A stretch of DNA of 64,000 nucleotides from Aquibacillus sediminis (GCF_005870085.1 NZ_SZNM01000015.1:1-64000); one strand, 5' to 3'. Positions 9,474 to 18,004 are shown, numbered from the stretch's first letter. Numbers and translations: made by a program. Notes: generated from the sequence alone by a model not told the origin.

Positions 9474-10133
9474 ATGATGAACGAGAGAAATTTAAAAGAT
9501 ATGTTATATAAAGAATTTGCACGAATAGGGAAAAGTCTTTCGAGTCCAAAACGTTTGGAGATTCTTGACATTTTATCTCAAGGTCCAAAGTCGGTCGAGG
9601 CATTATCAAAAGCAACTACTATGTCTGTGGCAAATGTATCTCAACATTTACAAACCCTTTCTAATTCTAGATTGGTAACGTTTCAAAAGAAAGGGAACTA
9701 TGTAATTTACGAGTTAACAGATGCTGCAATTGCTGACTTTCTAAACTCGATGCATACTTTATCAGAAAAACAGTTTGTAGAGGTGCAACAAATTAAACAA
9801 GAATTCCTAAATGCCAATCTTGGTATGGATGGGGTTTCCCTTTCAGAACTTAAAGACAGGATGGAAAATGGGGAAGTCTTATTGTTAGATGTCCGACCGA
9901 AAGAAGAATATGACAAAGAACATATTCCGGGTGCTGTTTCGATGCCAATTGAAGAATTAAAGGAAAAACTCTCCACCTTACCAACAAACTGTGATGTTGT
10001 TGCGTACTGTAGAGGACCATACTGTTTGATGTCGGTTGAAGCAGTAGAACTTTTAAAAACAAATGGAATAAATGCCTTTCGCCTAGAAAACAGTGTGCAA
10101 GATTGGAATCAATTTGAAGACCAAATAAATTAA
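9474..10133 (+). CDS. ArsR-family regulator fused to a rhodanese domain
   Basis: The roughly 219-residue fusion has an ArsR-type winged helix at about residues 10-90 (KRLEILDILSQGPKSVEALS, then SVANVSQHLQTLSNSRLV as recognition helix). A rhodanese domain follows at about 120-215, with the active-site loop CRGPYC. Such fusions sense reactive sulfur or metal/metalloid stress; the ligand here is not known. The stop is followed 52 bp later by an MFS transporter gene. Several start codons (GTG 9468, ATG 9474, ATG 9477) are possible. Confidence 0.85.
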   Translation: MMNERNLKDMLYKEFARIGKSLSSPKRLEILDILSQGPKSVEALSKATTMSVANVSQHLQTLSNSRLVTFQKKGNYVIYELTDAAIADFLNSMHTLSEKQFVEVQQIKQEFLNANLGMDGVSLSELKDRMENGEVLLLDVRPKEEYDKEHIPGAVSMPIEELKEKLSTLPTNCDVVAYCRGPYCLMSVEAVELLKTNGINAFRLENSVQDWNQFEDQIN

Positions 10134-10184
10134 ATTGGGGGGATTACTTTTTAAGAGATAAATTTCGGAAAAGAAGGTGTTCTA

Positions 10185-11474
10185 ATGTCTGGAGATTCAA
10201 ACGATCTGATACAAAGTTATATCGATCAGCCACAGAAACAAACACAATTATATAAACGCACATTAATGATTGTAGTTATCTCTCAAATGTTTGGTGGAGC
10301 TGGATTAGCTGCCGGCATAACCGTTGGAGCATTGCTTGCAGAACAAATGCTTGGAACAAACGCATTTGCAGGAGTTCCAGCAGCATTGTTTACGTTAGGA
10401 TCGGCAGGAGCTGCATTAACAGTAGGAAGGCTTTCTAATCGTTTCGGAAGACGGATGGGGCTCGCCACAGGCTTTATAACAGGTGGGCTAGGAGCAATAG
10501 GTGTCGTGCTTGCTGCTATCCTAAACAGTGTGCTGTTATTATTTGTTTCCCTACTGGTATATGGTGCGGGTACGGCAACAAATTTGCAAGCTCGTTATGC
10601 TGGTACAGACTTAGCAACGACTAAACAGCGAGGTACTGCTGTTAGTATAGCGATGGTGTCCACGACATTCGGTGCAGTTGCTGGACCAAACTTAGTGGAC
10701 GTGATGGGAAATTTCGCTCTCACTATTGGTGTTCCAGAACTCGCAGGACCCTTTCTTTTATCCGCTGCAGCCTTTATTGTAGCAGGCCTTGTGTTGTTTG
10801 TTTTCTTGCGTCCTGACCCATTTATAATAGCGTTAAAAATCAATGCGAATAAGCAACATACGGATTCTGACCAACTACCACATGACAATCAACGAAATAA
10901 AAAAGGAATAACAGTTGGTGCTACTATCATGGTACTTACTCAGATTGTGATGCTTGCTATTATGACAATGACCCCAGTTCATATGGGAGATCATGGTCAT
11001 AGTTTAAGTGCGATTGGGCTTGTTATTGGCTTTCATATAGGTTCTATGTACCTTCCTTCCCTCTTTACTGGAGTTCTTGTTGATAAGATTGGTCGACCTG
11101 CCATGGCAATTGCTTCTGGCGTTACATTGCTCTTTTCCGGTGTCATAGCTGCAATTGCACCGGGTGAGTCTGTAGTCCTTATGGTTATTGCTCTTTCTTT
11201 ACTCGGAATAGGGTGGAATCTTGGCTTGATAAGTGGTACAGCCCTAATTGTTGATTCAACAGAACCTTCCACACGGGCTAAAACACAAGGAACCGTGGAT
11301 GTTTTTATAGCGTTAGCAGGAGCATCTGGTGGTGCTTTATCAGGAATGGTTGTTGCTGGTTCAAGTTACGAAACGTTATCACTGGCAGGAGGGATTTTGT
11401 CCTTAATACTTATTCCAGTTGTGATATGGTCTCGCAGACGTAAAAGTGTGCTACCCACGGTTAAAGAAATGTAA
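10185..11474 (+). CDS. MFS efflux transporter
   Basis: The 429-residue protein has twelve predicted membrane helices in two bundles with a hydrophilic loop near residues 215-240. The loop motif VGRLSNRFGRRMGLATG (GRxxxRxGRR type) between helices 2 and 3 and its second-half echo DKIGRPAMAIASG are major-facilitator signatures. It follows the ArsR-rhodanese gene closely, probably in one operon, so it may export whatever that regulator senses. Substrate unknown. Confidence 0.85.
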   Translation: MSGDSNDLIQSYIDQPQKQTQLYKRTLMIVVISQMFGGAGLAAGITVGALLAEQMLGTNAFAGVPAALFTLGSAGAALTVGRLSNRFGRRMGLATGFITGGLGAIGVVLAAILNSVLLLFVSLLVYGAGTATNLQARYAGTDLATTKQRGTAVSIAMVSTTFGAVAGPNLVDVMGNFALTIGVPELAGPFLLSAAAFIVAGLVLFVFLRPDPFIIALKINANKQHTDSDQLPHDNQRNKKGITVGATIMVLTQIVMLAIMTMTPVHMGDHGHSLSAIGLVIGFHIGSMYLPSLFTGVLVDKIGRPAMAIASGVTLLFSGVIAAIAPGESVVLMVIALSLLGIGWNLGLISGTALIVDSTEPSTRAKTQGTVDVFIALAGASGGALSGMVVAGSSYETLSLAGGILSLILIPVVIWSRRRKSVLPTVKEM

Positions 11475-11487
11475 TATTTTTTAGAAG

Positions 11488-11542
11488 ACGGTACCTGGTA
11501 CGCTTCGTGGACAGTTGTCTGTTTGAAGTACAGGTACCGTTT
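11488..11542. repeat. Family-A palindrome, copy 3
   Basis: Outer arms ACGGTACCTG / CAGGTACCGT with inner core GTGGACAGTTGTCTGTTTGA. It lies just behind the MFS stop and ends in TTTTG, so it probably also terminates that transcript. Nearly identical to copy 4. Confidence 0.8.
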
Positions 11543-11726
11543 TGTGTTTTCATAGGAATGGTATTAGGTGCTGCAGTAGGTCTCAAACTTGTTTCATAAA
11601 GGAATGTTTATTTTTTTAAAAGGAACTTACTTGCCAAACACCGCTAAATCTGATTGATTTATAATAAGTGTAGTCTATGCAGACGGGGCATGACTAGGGA
11701 ATAATGTTGCAAAAGGGGGATCCATT

Positions 11727-12230
11727 ATGATAAATGATTCAGATTTAAAGCACCTGCGACGTTGTATTGAACTAGCAAAAACTGCGTTAGAAGAAGGTGA
11801 CGAGCCATTTGGTTCAGTTCTTGTCTCAGCCAACGGAGACGTACTTGCAGAAGACCATAACCACGTTGCAGATGGAGACCATACCCAACACCCAGAATTT
11901 GCTTTAGCACGATGGGCAGCCGGGAACATGACATTAGAAGAAAGAGGCAAAGCGACAGTATATACTTCTGGTGAACACTGCCCTATGTGTGCTGCGGCCC
12001 ACGGTTGGGTTGGTTTAGGCCGGATCGTTTATGCCAGTTCGTCTGAACAGTTGATACAATGGTTGAATGAATTCGGTGTTACGCCATCGCGTGTTCGGAA
12101 TTTGCCCATTCAAGATGTTATTCGTAATACTACCATAGATGGCCCTGTTCCCGAATTAGCGGAGCAAGTTTACAGGCTTCATCGTCAATTTTACGAAGGG
12201 AAACAGGAAAAAGGTGCACCGCCAGAATAA
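11727..12230 (+). CDS. Nucleoside/guanine deaminase-like protein
   Basis: The 167-residue protein has a CDA-fold zinc site: HPE (55-57) replaces the usual HAE, and EHCPMC (83-88) supplies the two Cys, with His where Pro is usual. The family hydrolytically deaminates purine or pyrimidine bases. Length and layout fit guanine-deaminase-like members. RBS AAAAGGGGG precedes the ATG. It is convergent with the SDR gene and shares a bidirectional hairpin with it. The substrate is not established. Confidence 0.82.
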   Translation: MINDSDLKHLRRCIELAKTALEEGDEPFGSVLVSANGDVLAEDHNHVADGDHTQHPEFALARWAAGNMTLEERGKATVYTSGEHCPMCAAAHGWVGLGRIVYASSSEQLIQWLNEFGVTPSRVRNLPIQDVIRNTTIDGPVPELAEQVYRLHRQFYEGKQEKGAPPE

Positions 12231-12231
12231 A

Positions 12232-12259
12232 ATAGACTGAGTGTATCAACTCAGTCTAT
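12232..12259. terminator. Bidirectional terminator hairpin
   Basis: ATAGACTGAGT (12232-12242) pairs perfectly with ACTCAGTCTAT (12249-12259), between the convergent deaminase and SDR genes, flanked by AT-rich ends. Confidence 0.7.
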
Positions 12260-12289
12260 CTTATTAACTAGGACAACCCTACATGCCCT

Positions 12290-13027
12290 CTATTGTGCTG
12301 TATATCCACCATCAACGATTAGGGAGTTACCAGTCATGAAGGTGGAATCTTCACTAGCCATAAATAAGACAGCTTTTGCTATTTCTTCTGGTTTACCAAG
12401 ACGCTTCATTGGTGTTGCATTCGTTAGGAATTCTCTATCAGTTTCACCGAGGATTGGCGTTTCAATAAATCCTGGGCATAGCGCATTGACACGAATATTA
12501 CGGTCTGCATATTCTAAACCAAGTGAACGAGTCAAGTTAACAACCCCAGCCTTTGCTGCATTGTATGCAGCACTTCCTGGTGATCCAACCCATCCATACA
12601 TTGAAGCCGTATTAACAATGACACCACTACCAGCTTTCAAAAATTGCTTGATTGCCGCTTGTGCAACCAAGAATACGCCATCTAAATCTACTTCTACCGT
12701 TTTTCTCCATTCTGCATAGGTTAATTCTTCAGTCGGTTTCACAGCACCGATTCCTGCATTATTAAATAGAACATCGACTTTACCAAAAGTAGATACAGTG
12801 GTATTAAAAATATTTTTTACTTCTTCTTCAACCGTTACATCTGCTTTTATAAACAGTGCTTCTAAACCTTGAGATTTCAACTCTTTCTCTAGTGCAGCCC
12901 CTTTTTCTTCGTTCATATCTACTAATACTAGTTTAGCCCCTTCAGCTGCAAATAAACGTGCGGTTTCAGCTCCAATACCAGATACCCCACCTGTGATCAC
13001 TGCTACTTTATCTTGTAATTTCCCCAT
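12290..13027 (-). CDS. Short-chain dehydrogenase/reductase
   Basis: The 245-residue classical SDR has the cofactor motif TGGVSGIG (12-19), NNAG near 90, catalytic Ser in NTASMYG near 140 and YNAAK near 154. The Asp in LVDMNEEKG after the second strand favours NAD(H) over NADP(H). It lies opposite a TetR regulator whose operator candidate is in the shared gap. The substrate (an alcohol, ketone or acyl chain) is unknown. A fragment of another SDR lies at 15387. Confidence 0.9.
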   Translation of the reverse strand: MGKLQDKVAVITGGVSGIGAETARLFAAEGAKLVLVDMNEEKGAALEKELKSQGLEALFIKADVTVEEEVKNIFNTTVSTFGKVDVLFNNAGIGAVKPTEELTYAEWRKTVEVDLDGVFLVAQAAIKQFLKAGSGVIVNTASMYGWVGSPGSAAYNAAKAGVVNLTRSLGLEYADRNIRVNALCPGFIETPILGETDREFLTNATPMKRLGKPEEIAKAVLFMASEDSTFMTGNSLIVDGGYTAQ

Positions 13028-13133
13028 TGTCTACTCCCCCTGTTATAATCTATATAGTAACCTTTTAACAATGAAAAGGTTTACAACTTTATTTTAGTAA
13101 CTTTATCGATGTCATCCAACCATCAATATTTTT

Positions 13134-13158
13134 AAAAAGTCTATTAGATAGACTTTTT
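13134..13158. promoter_or_regulatory. TetR operator candidate (25-bp perfect palindrome)
   Basis: AAAAAGTCTAT, TAG, ATAGACTTTTT: two perfect 11-bp arms around 3 bp, placed between the divergent SDR and TetR genes. A further half-like site, AATGTCTATT, lies at about 13166. Size and place suit a TetR dimer site that controls both genes. Confidence 0.7.
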
Positions 13159-13222
13159 AATAGAAAATGTCTATTAACTATACAATGGAGATAAAATTGA
13201 TTATTAATTTGGGGGGATTCTA

Positions 13223-13819
13223 ATGGAGGACCATCTGTCAACTCCACGCAAAAACAGAACAAAAGAACATTTCCAACTAGCACTCATTGACTTAATTAAA
13301 GAAAAGGGATTCCGTGCTGTTACTGTCAAAGATATTGTCCACTCTTCCAAATACAACCGGAGTACGTTTTATACCCATTACCATGATAAATTTTATTTAG
13401 CGGAAGATTTACTCCAAACGATGCTTAAGGGGATTGAGGAAGCTGTAGGAAAACCATATCAATTAAAAGAAAGAATTCATACGACTAATCTCAACATAAG
13501 GTCCTTTGAAATTGTTAGGTTTATTTATAAAAATCGCAACTTCTTTGAATTGATCAACTATCAAGATACCATTCCGGAAATACATACCAAATTCCCACAA
13601 ACGATATTAAAAATCTATCAGGAAAAGTTTCAGTTTGAAACGATTAACAACATACCAGTGGATATGGATTACTTTACCCGCTATACAGCATATGGCTTTT
13701 ATGGTTTACTTTCCAATTGGATCAACACCAATTTTAAAATCTCACAGGAGGAATTTATTCAAGAGGTGATTCAGTTGTCACGGACGCATATTGCATCAAT
13801 TCGGTATATTGGGGAGTGA
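13223..13819 (+). CDS. TetR/AcrR-family regulator
   Basis: The 198-residue protein has an N-terminal TetR helix-turn-helix (residues about 10-58; KGFRAVTVKDIVHSSKYNRS then TFYTHYHDKFYL). The C-terminal ligand domain resembles the TetR_C_7 group. RBS GGGGGG precedes the ATG. Its divergence from the SDR and the palindrome between them indicate repression of the dehydrogenase and of itself. The inducer is unknown. Confidence 0.88.
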   Translation: MEDHLSTPRKNRTKEHFQLALIDLIKEKGFRAVTVKDIVHSSKYNRSTFYTHYHDKFYLAEDLLQTMLKGIEEAVGKPYQLKERIHTTNLNIRSFEIVRFIYKNRNFFELINYQDTIPEIHTKFPQTILKIYQEKFQFETINNIPVDMDYFTRYTAYGFYGLLSNWINTNFKISQEEFIQEVIQLSRTHIASIRYIGE

Positions 13820-13838
13820 TTGAAGTAGTGAACAAAAG

Positions 13839-13901
13839 TACCTGTGTCACATCCCAAGATATGTCGAATTCGACAAAAAACGGGTTGTGCACAGGGACCA
13901 C
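13839..13901. repeat. Family-E palindrome, copy 2
   Basis: TACCTGTGTCACATCCCAAG, ATATGTCGAATTCGACAAAA, then CGGGTTGTGCACAGGGACCA. The centre TGTCGAATTCGACA is a perfect 14-bp palindrome and the outer arms GTGTCACA / TGTGCACA are nearly complementary. Confidence 0.65.
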
Positions 13902-13904
13902 GTT

Positions 13905-14019
13905 AAGAGATAACTCTGTATTCCAGTTTTTTATTCTTGGAAAAGGAAAGTTCACACTTGTTTTAAAAGAAGAAGACGATGAAAAATCCATACAGTTTGG
14001 AGCTGAAGAAAAACCAGAA
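13905..14019 (+). pseudogene. Possible coding remnant between two repeats
   Basis: An open stretch encodes VFQFFILGKGKFTLVLKEED then DEKSIQFGAEEKPED. Its composition is protein-like, but it is bounded by a family-E and a family-A repeat and has no start of its own. I do not recognise the parent gene. Confidence 0.3.
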
Positions 14020-14077
14020 GACGGTACCTAGTACACTTCGTTGACAGTTGTCTATTTGAAGTACCAGGTACCGTTTT
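14020..14077. repeat. Family-A palindrome, copy 4
   Basis: ACGGTACCTAGTACACTTCG, TTGACAGTTGTCTATTTGAA, GTACCAGGTACCGT. The outer arms ACGGTACC / GGTACCGT pair perfectly. Sister of copy 3; both are preceded by AGAAG. Confidence 0.8.
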
Positions 14078-14101
14078 GGTACCATTACGATCTAGTAAAG
14101 A

Positions 14102-14221
14102 TTACTTTCTTTTCTCCTCTAAGTTTTCTATTCTTCTTATAATAGCAGTAGTTCAACCAACTATTAGTCCACTAAGTAGAATGATCCCAATATACGTTAC
14201 TATTGCATCATCATCTTGCAT
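14102..14221 (-). pseudogene. Small one-helix membrane protein with in-frame stop
   Basis: The frame reads MQDDDAIVTYIGIILLSGL IVG-stop-TTAIIRRIENLEEKRK-stop. One TGA interrupts the end of a membrane helix; a single change (TGG) would restore a 39-residue protein. Decayed or possibly a sequencing error. Confidence 0.35.
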
Positions 14222-14351
14222 TGATGTAAATCCATAAGGTTTTAAAAAACATCTACAAAAATTGGGGAGATCGAAAAGATAAGTAGATAAAGTGAAACTT
14301 CACTCAGTGGTTTTTTTGCTCCTTCCCCTACCGAGTGTTAGTTGAACCAAT

Positions 14352-14438
14352 CGGGGTGTTAGCGTCCGTTTACTCCCACTTAAACATCTTGTTTCACTTC
14401 ATGTTTTGAAGTGGGAGTCTTACGGACGGTTGCACCGG
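14352..14438. repeat. Long imperfect hairpin (about 85 bp)
   Basis: The left arm CGTCCGTTTACTCCCACTT (14363-14381) pairs with the right arm AAGTGGGAGT...ACGGACG (14409-14428), leaving a 27-base loop. Weaker pairing (GGTG / CACC) extends it outward. No gene lies within it. It could be a mobile palindromic element or a structured RNA. Confidence 0.6.
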
Positions 14439-14588
14439 GATAAAAGACGACCATCGTTAAAATCATATTTTTTAGAATGTGTTTCATTATATCCTCCTTC
14501 GAAACTTGAACAATTTTGGCCGTTACCTCCATAATAAAAGCATTCTCTTTCTAGATAGAATTGCCCCATTAGTTGAACAGCGTTATTA

Positions 14589-15134
14589 CTAATTTTGAGG
14601 AACTAATTCACTTGAAACATCCTTCAATATTTGTGTCATTTCTTTAGGACTTTTTGCGTTTTGAAAGTCAGTTTCGCTTAATTTTTCGAAAAATTCATTT
14701 AGTAAAGAATTATACGCTTTTATATTAGATAACTCTTGCTCTATTTCTCCATCAAGGAATTTACTCCAAATCATAGGCATATAACCTAACCCTTCCATAT
14801 TCAATGCCCTCATACTTGGAGAAAGAATTTCTTCATCAACGTTATTCAAATACATTTCTTCGTTCGAGTGTAGCAGTGTGTCTGACTCTTTTAAATCATT
14901 TGCAATCGTTTTGTATATATCAAATTCTTCATTTACAGTTCCATTTTCTCTATTTGACAGTTCCAAAGTTAAGTCATTAAAATTAGCTGCTATTACTGAT
15001 AAGTTTTCTACATATTGAGTAATTAACAATTCTTTCTCTTCACGTTCACTTACGTTTTCTGTGTACAAAAAGAATAGTAGTATACTATTTAGTAATACAG
15101 AAGTAACAAACAAAATAGGCAATAATTTTCTCAA
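14589..15134 (-). CDS. Membrane-anchored protein of unknown function
   Basis: The 181-residue protein starts at TTG behind GGAGGAGAG. It begins RKLLPILFVTSVLLNSILLF, one signal anchor, followed by an acidic helical extracytoplasmic domain without known motifs. It ends DVSSELVPQN. Similar in plan to the product of 460-1062. I do not recognise it. Confidence 0.6.
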   Translation of the reverse strand: MRKLLPILFVTSVLLNSILLFFLYTENVSEREEKELLITQYVENLSVIAANFNDLTLELSNRENGTVNEEFDIYKTIANDLKESDTLLHSNEEMYLNNVDEEILSPSMRALNMEGLGYMPMIWSKFLDGEIEQELSNIKAYNSLLNEFFEKLSETDFQNAKSPKEMTQILKDVSSELVPQN

Positions 15135-15194
15135 AACATCTCTCCTCCCTATTACAACTAACCTTAAACTTTACTGCAAATCACTTGGAATTTA

Positions 15195-15217
15195 GGAATT
15201 GTCAAAGCGACAATTCC
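15195..15217 (+). terminator. Hairpin with U-rich tail
   Basis: GGAATTGTC, AAAGC, GACAATTCC, then TTCTTTTTC: a plausible plus-strand terminator. No intact plus-strand gene precedes it. Confidence 0.5.
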
Positions 15218-15386
15218 TTCTTTTTCTAAAACATTCGTCTTACTCGTGTACACACACCTATTATTCTTCGTATTTTAATAGAAATAAATTACCAATTTCA
15301 AATGTCCATTCTTGCGTTTTTCTTTTTTGATTATATTAAGTAACATGTTGTTCCTATTTTCCTTCGCTATCACCGTACGATAATGG

Positions 15387-15585
15387 AAGATTTGCACGTC
15401 CACCTTTGATCCAGCAGCCTATGCAAAACAACCTAGCTTGCTAGAAAGAGTTGCACAACCTGAGGAAATTGTCCAAGCTTCTTTATGGTTAGCATCTGAT
15501 TATTCTTCTTATGTAACTGGAAACAACTTTAAATGTAGATGGAGTATATACAAGTATGGGTACCGTTTCAAGAATTGTTAAATAA
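15387..15585 (+). pseudogene. C-terminal SDR remnant upstream of the methionine importer
   Basis: Reads FDPAAYAKQPSLLERVAQPE, then EIVQASLWLASDYSSYVTGN, the end of a classical short-chain dehydrogenase. A frameshift near 15528 moves the closing LNVDGVYTSMG into another frame. The catalytic half is gone. The fragment lies just before the ATP-binding gene and is not needed for it. Confidence 0.7.
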
Positions 15586-15658
15586 TGACAACTACATGAA
15601 TTTCAGTTATAATAAATACGTTTTGAATCACCTTTCATATAAGGAAGGGGTTTTTTTT

Positions 15659-16405
15659 ATGATTACATTAGATAATGTCAGCAAACGGTTCGGCTCGTTT
15701 GAAGCCATTCAGTCGGTATCGTTACATATTGAGTCGGGAGAAATTCATGGGATTATTGGCGCAAGTGGTGCAGGGAAATCAACATTAGTACGGTTGATGA
15801 ACTTGATCGAAGAGCCTGATAAAGGAGATGTGATCATCGATGGCGAAACGCTAAACCATTTAAAGGGGAAGCGAATTCGTCAGATACGTCAGTCGTTAGC
15901 GATGATTTTCCAAGGGCATCACTTAGTCAGCAATAAAACGGTTTTCGATAATGTCGTCGTGGCCTTACAATTAGCTAAAGTTCCGAAAAAGCACCGGACA
16001 GAAAAGGTAATGGAGAGCTTGCGTTTTGTCGGCCTCGATACGTTAAAAGATCAGTACCCGGGGCAGCTTAGTGGCGGGCAAAAACAACGCGTTGCGATAG
16101 CAAGGGCGATTGTCAACAACCCTAAAGTGTTGTTATGTGATGAACCCACATCATCACTTGACCCGAATACGACAGCGGAAGTGCTCAAAGTATTACAGCG
16201 GATCAATCAAGAATTCGGCGTCACCATTGTCATTGTTAGTCACGAAATGGAAGTTATCAAGAGCGTCTGTGAACGAGTGACGGTGATGGCAGATGGCCGA
16301 GTCTATGAAGAAATCGAGATTGAGCCGACAGGTGTACACAAAATGGAACATAGCGCCGAAGGAATTATCAAACGGTTGAAATCAGGTGGTGACCTCCATG
16401 CCTGA
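15659..16405 (+). CDS. metN: ABC transporter ATP-binding protein, MetN type, without NIL domain
   Basis: The 248-residue ATPase opens MITLDNVSKRFGSFEAIQSV and has Walker A GASGAGKST, Q-loop IFQGHH, signature LSGGQ and Walker B VLLCDEPTSSLD, with His in VSHE. It starts at the ATG at 15659, behind AAGGAAGGGG; the open frame upstream belongs to the decayed SDR. Usual MetN proteins are about 340 residues and end in a methionine-binding NIL domain, absent here. It overlaps the permease gene by 8 bp and powers uptake of methionine or a similar amino acid. Confidence 0.85.
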   Translation: MITLDNVSKRFGSFEAIQSVSLHIESGEIHGIIGASGAGKSTLVRLMNLIEEPDKGDVIIDGETLNHLKGKRIRQIRQSLAMIFQGHHLVSNKTVFDNVVVALQLAKVPKKHRTEKVMESLRFVGLDTLKDQYPGQLSGGQKQRVAIARAIVNNPKVLLCDEPTSSLDPNTTAEVLKVLQRINQEFGVTIVIVSHEMEVIKSVCERVTVMADGRVYEEIEIEPTGVHKMEHSAEGIIKRLKSGGDLHA

Positions 16406-17060
16406 TATAATAGTGAAGTATCAAACGGAGATTTGGGTATCGATTGGTGAAACATTTATTATGGTTGGTTTTTCGATCCTAGCGGCATTGTTGATTGGGC
16501 TTCCAGTTGGGACCTTTTTATTTTTGTGTCGCAAAGGGCAATTACTTGAAAATCAAGTCGTCTTTTCATCGTTGAACTTAATCGTGAACATTATTCGTTC
16601 GTTTCCATTCTTGTTACTCGTTATCTTTTTGATTCCGTTTACCCGTTTTATTATGGGAACAGCGATTGGTACAGCAGCTGCGACCGTGCCAATGACCATT
16701 ATCGCAATCGCGCACTATTCTCGTCTTGCAGAGCAATCGCTTCTCGACGTCCCTAAAGGCGTGATGGAAGCGGCTGTTTCGATGGGTGCGTCGGTCAAAG
16801 ATATTATTTTCAAATTCTTGTATGTGGAAGCACGCTCAGCACTCGTCTTAAGTATGACGACATCAACGATTAGCTTTATCTCTTACTCAACGATTATGGG
16901 TGTCGTCGGCGGTGGTGGGATCGGCGACTTTGCCATCCGTTATGGTTACCTACAATTTCGAACCGATTTGATGATTTATATTATCATTATTATGGTGATA
17001 TTCGTACAACTCATTCAATATGCCGGCATTACATTAGCAAGAAAAATAGACAAACGATAA
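16398..17060 (+). CDS. metI: ABC transporter permease, MetI type
   Basis: The 220-residue permease has five to six membrane helices and the EAA loop EAAVSMGASVKDIIFKFLYV near residue 133, which docks the ATPase. It starts at the ATG at 16398, behind AGGTGG, overlapping the ATPase stop; a GTG four codons upstream is weaker. It forms the membrane channel of the importer and is followed 13 bp later by the binding-protein gene. Confidence 0.88.
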   Translation: MPDIIVKYQTEIWVSIGETFIMVGFSILAALLIGLPVGTFLFLCRKGQLLENQVVFSSLNLIVNIIRSFPFLLLVIFLIPFTRFIMGTAIGTAAATVPMTIIAIAHYSRLAEQSLLDVPKGVMEAAVSMGASVKDIIFKFLYVEARSALVLSMTTSTISFISYSTIMGVVGGGGIGDFAIRYGYLQFRTDLMIYIIIIMVIFVQLIQYAGITLARKIDKR

Positions 17061-17073
17061 GGAGAGATTCATA

Positions 17074-17922
17074 ATGAAAAAATGGCTCATGATCATAATG
17101 GTAGCCTTAGTATCTGTGCTTGTCGCATGCGGCGGCAACAACGACAATGAGAATGTAGAAGAATCAAGTGATGACAATAGCAATAATAATGGTGAAACTA
17201 CACAGCAAACAATAAAAGTTGCTGCCGTGGAATCACCTATGTTAGACGTTGTCGAAATTGCAAAGGAAAATCTTGCTGAAGACAATATTGAAGTAGAGAT
17301 CGTTGAAATGGGTGACTATATTCAACCAAACGAAGCACTAGCAAACGAAGAAGTCGATGCGAACTTCTCACAACATGTTCCATTTATGAATCAGTACAAC
17401 CAAAACTCAGAAGCTACTTTAGCAGACATTCAGCCGATTTATTTTGCTAATTTCGGCCTTTATGCGAAAGATTACGAAAGCGTCGAAGAGTTTCCTGAAG
17501 ATGCAACGATTGGAATGGCTAATGATCCATCTAACATCGATCGTTCCCTTCGCCTGTTAGCTTCACACGATCTAATTGAATTGAACGAAACAGATGGCGG
17601 ACATTACGGAATAGAGGATATTGTAGAAGACTCACACAACTATAGTTTTGAGCAAGCAGGTATTGCTGCATTAACTCGTTTATATGAAGATGTTGATGGC
17701 GTGATCATTAACCCAACACACGCTGGTAACTTAGATCTAACTCCAGCTGATGATGCGCTCATTACTGAAAAAGAAGATAATAATTTCGCAATTACATTAG
17801 TCGCACGTGAAGATAATGCGGACTCCGAATTAATCCAACAACTAGCGGATGCGATGACAAGCGAAGACGTTCGCGAGTTTTTAGAATCTCGTGAAGGCGA
17901 AGCCGCGATTCCGGCATTTTAA
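17074..17922 (+). CDS. metQ: Substrate-binding lipoprotein, MetQ/NlpA type
   Basis: The 282-residue lipoprotein has signal MKKWLMIIMVALVSVLVACG with lipobox LVAC, then an acidic Asn-rich linker. The NlpA fold follows (KVAAVESPMLDVVEIAKENL; EVDANFSQHVPFM; TIGMANDPSNIDRSLRLL). It captures D/L-methionine or a related substrate for the MetNI pair. No S-box riboswitch was seen upstream of the operon, so methionine regulation is unproven. Confidence 0.88.
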   Translation: MKKWLMIIMVALVSVLVACGGNNDNENVEESSDDNSNNNGETTQQTIKVAAVESPMLDVVEIAKENLAEDNIEVEIVEMGDYIQPNEALANEEVDANFSQHVPFMNQYNQNSEATLADIQPIYFANFGLYAKDYESVEEFPEDATIGMANDPSNIDRSLRLLASHDLIELNETDGGHYGIEDIVEDSHNYSFEQAGIAALTRLYEDVDGVIINPTHAGNLDLTPADDALITEKEDNNFAITLVAREDNADSELIQQLADAMTSEDVREFLESREGEAAIPAF

Positions 17923-17935
17923 TTAATAAAAACAT

Positions 17936-17990
17936 AGGTACCTGGTACTTCGTGGACAGTTGTCCATTTGGAGGGCCAGGTGCTTTTTTT
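17936..17990 (+). repeat. Family-A palindrome, copy 5, with terminator tail
   Basis: AGGTACCTGGTACTTCGTGG, ACAGTTGTCCATTTGGAGGG, CCAGGTGC followed by seven T. The U-run behind the stem makes this copy a credible terminator of the importer operon. Confidence 0.8.
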
Positions 17991-18004
17991 GTGTTCCGTC
18001 TAAC

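Noticed and set aside
13816-14031. 71-codon plus-strand open frame
   Set aside because: Its first third is a family-E repeat and its end a family-A repeat; only the middle may be a coding remnant, listed as such.
15160-15658. Possible SAM (S-box) riboswitch before the methionine-type importer
   Set aside because: The conserved S-box core sequences are not present; the region holds an SDR fragment instead.
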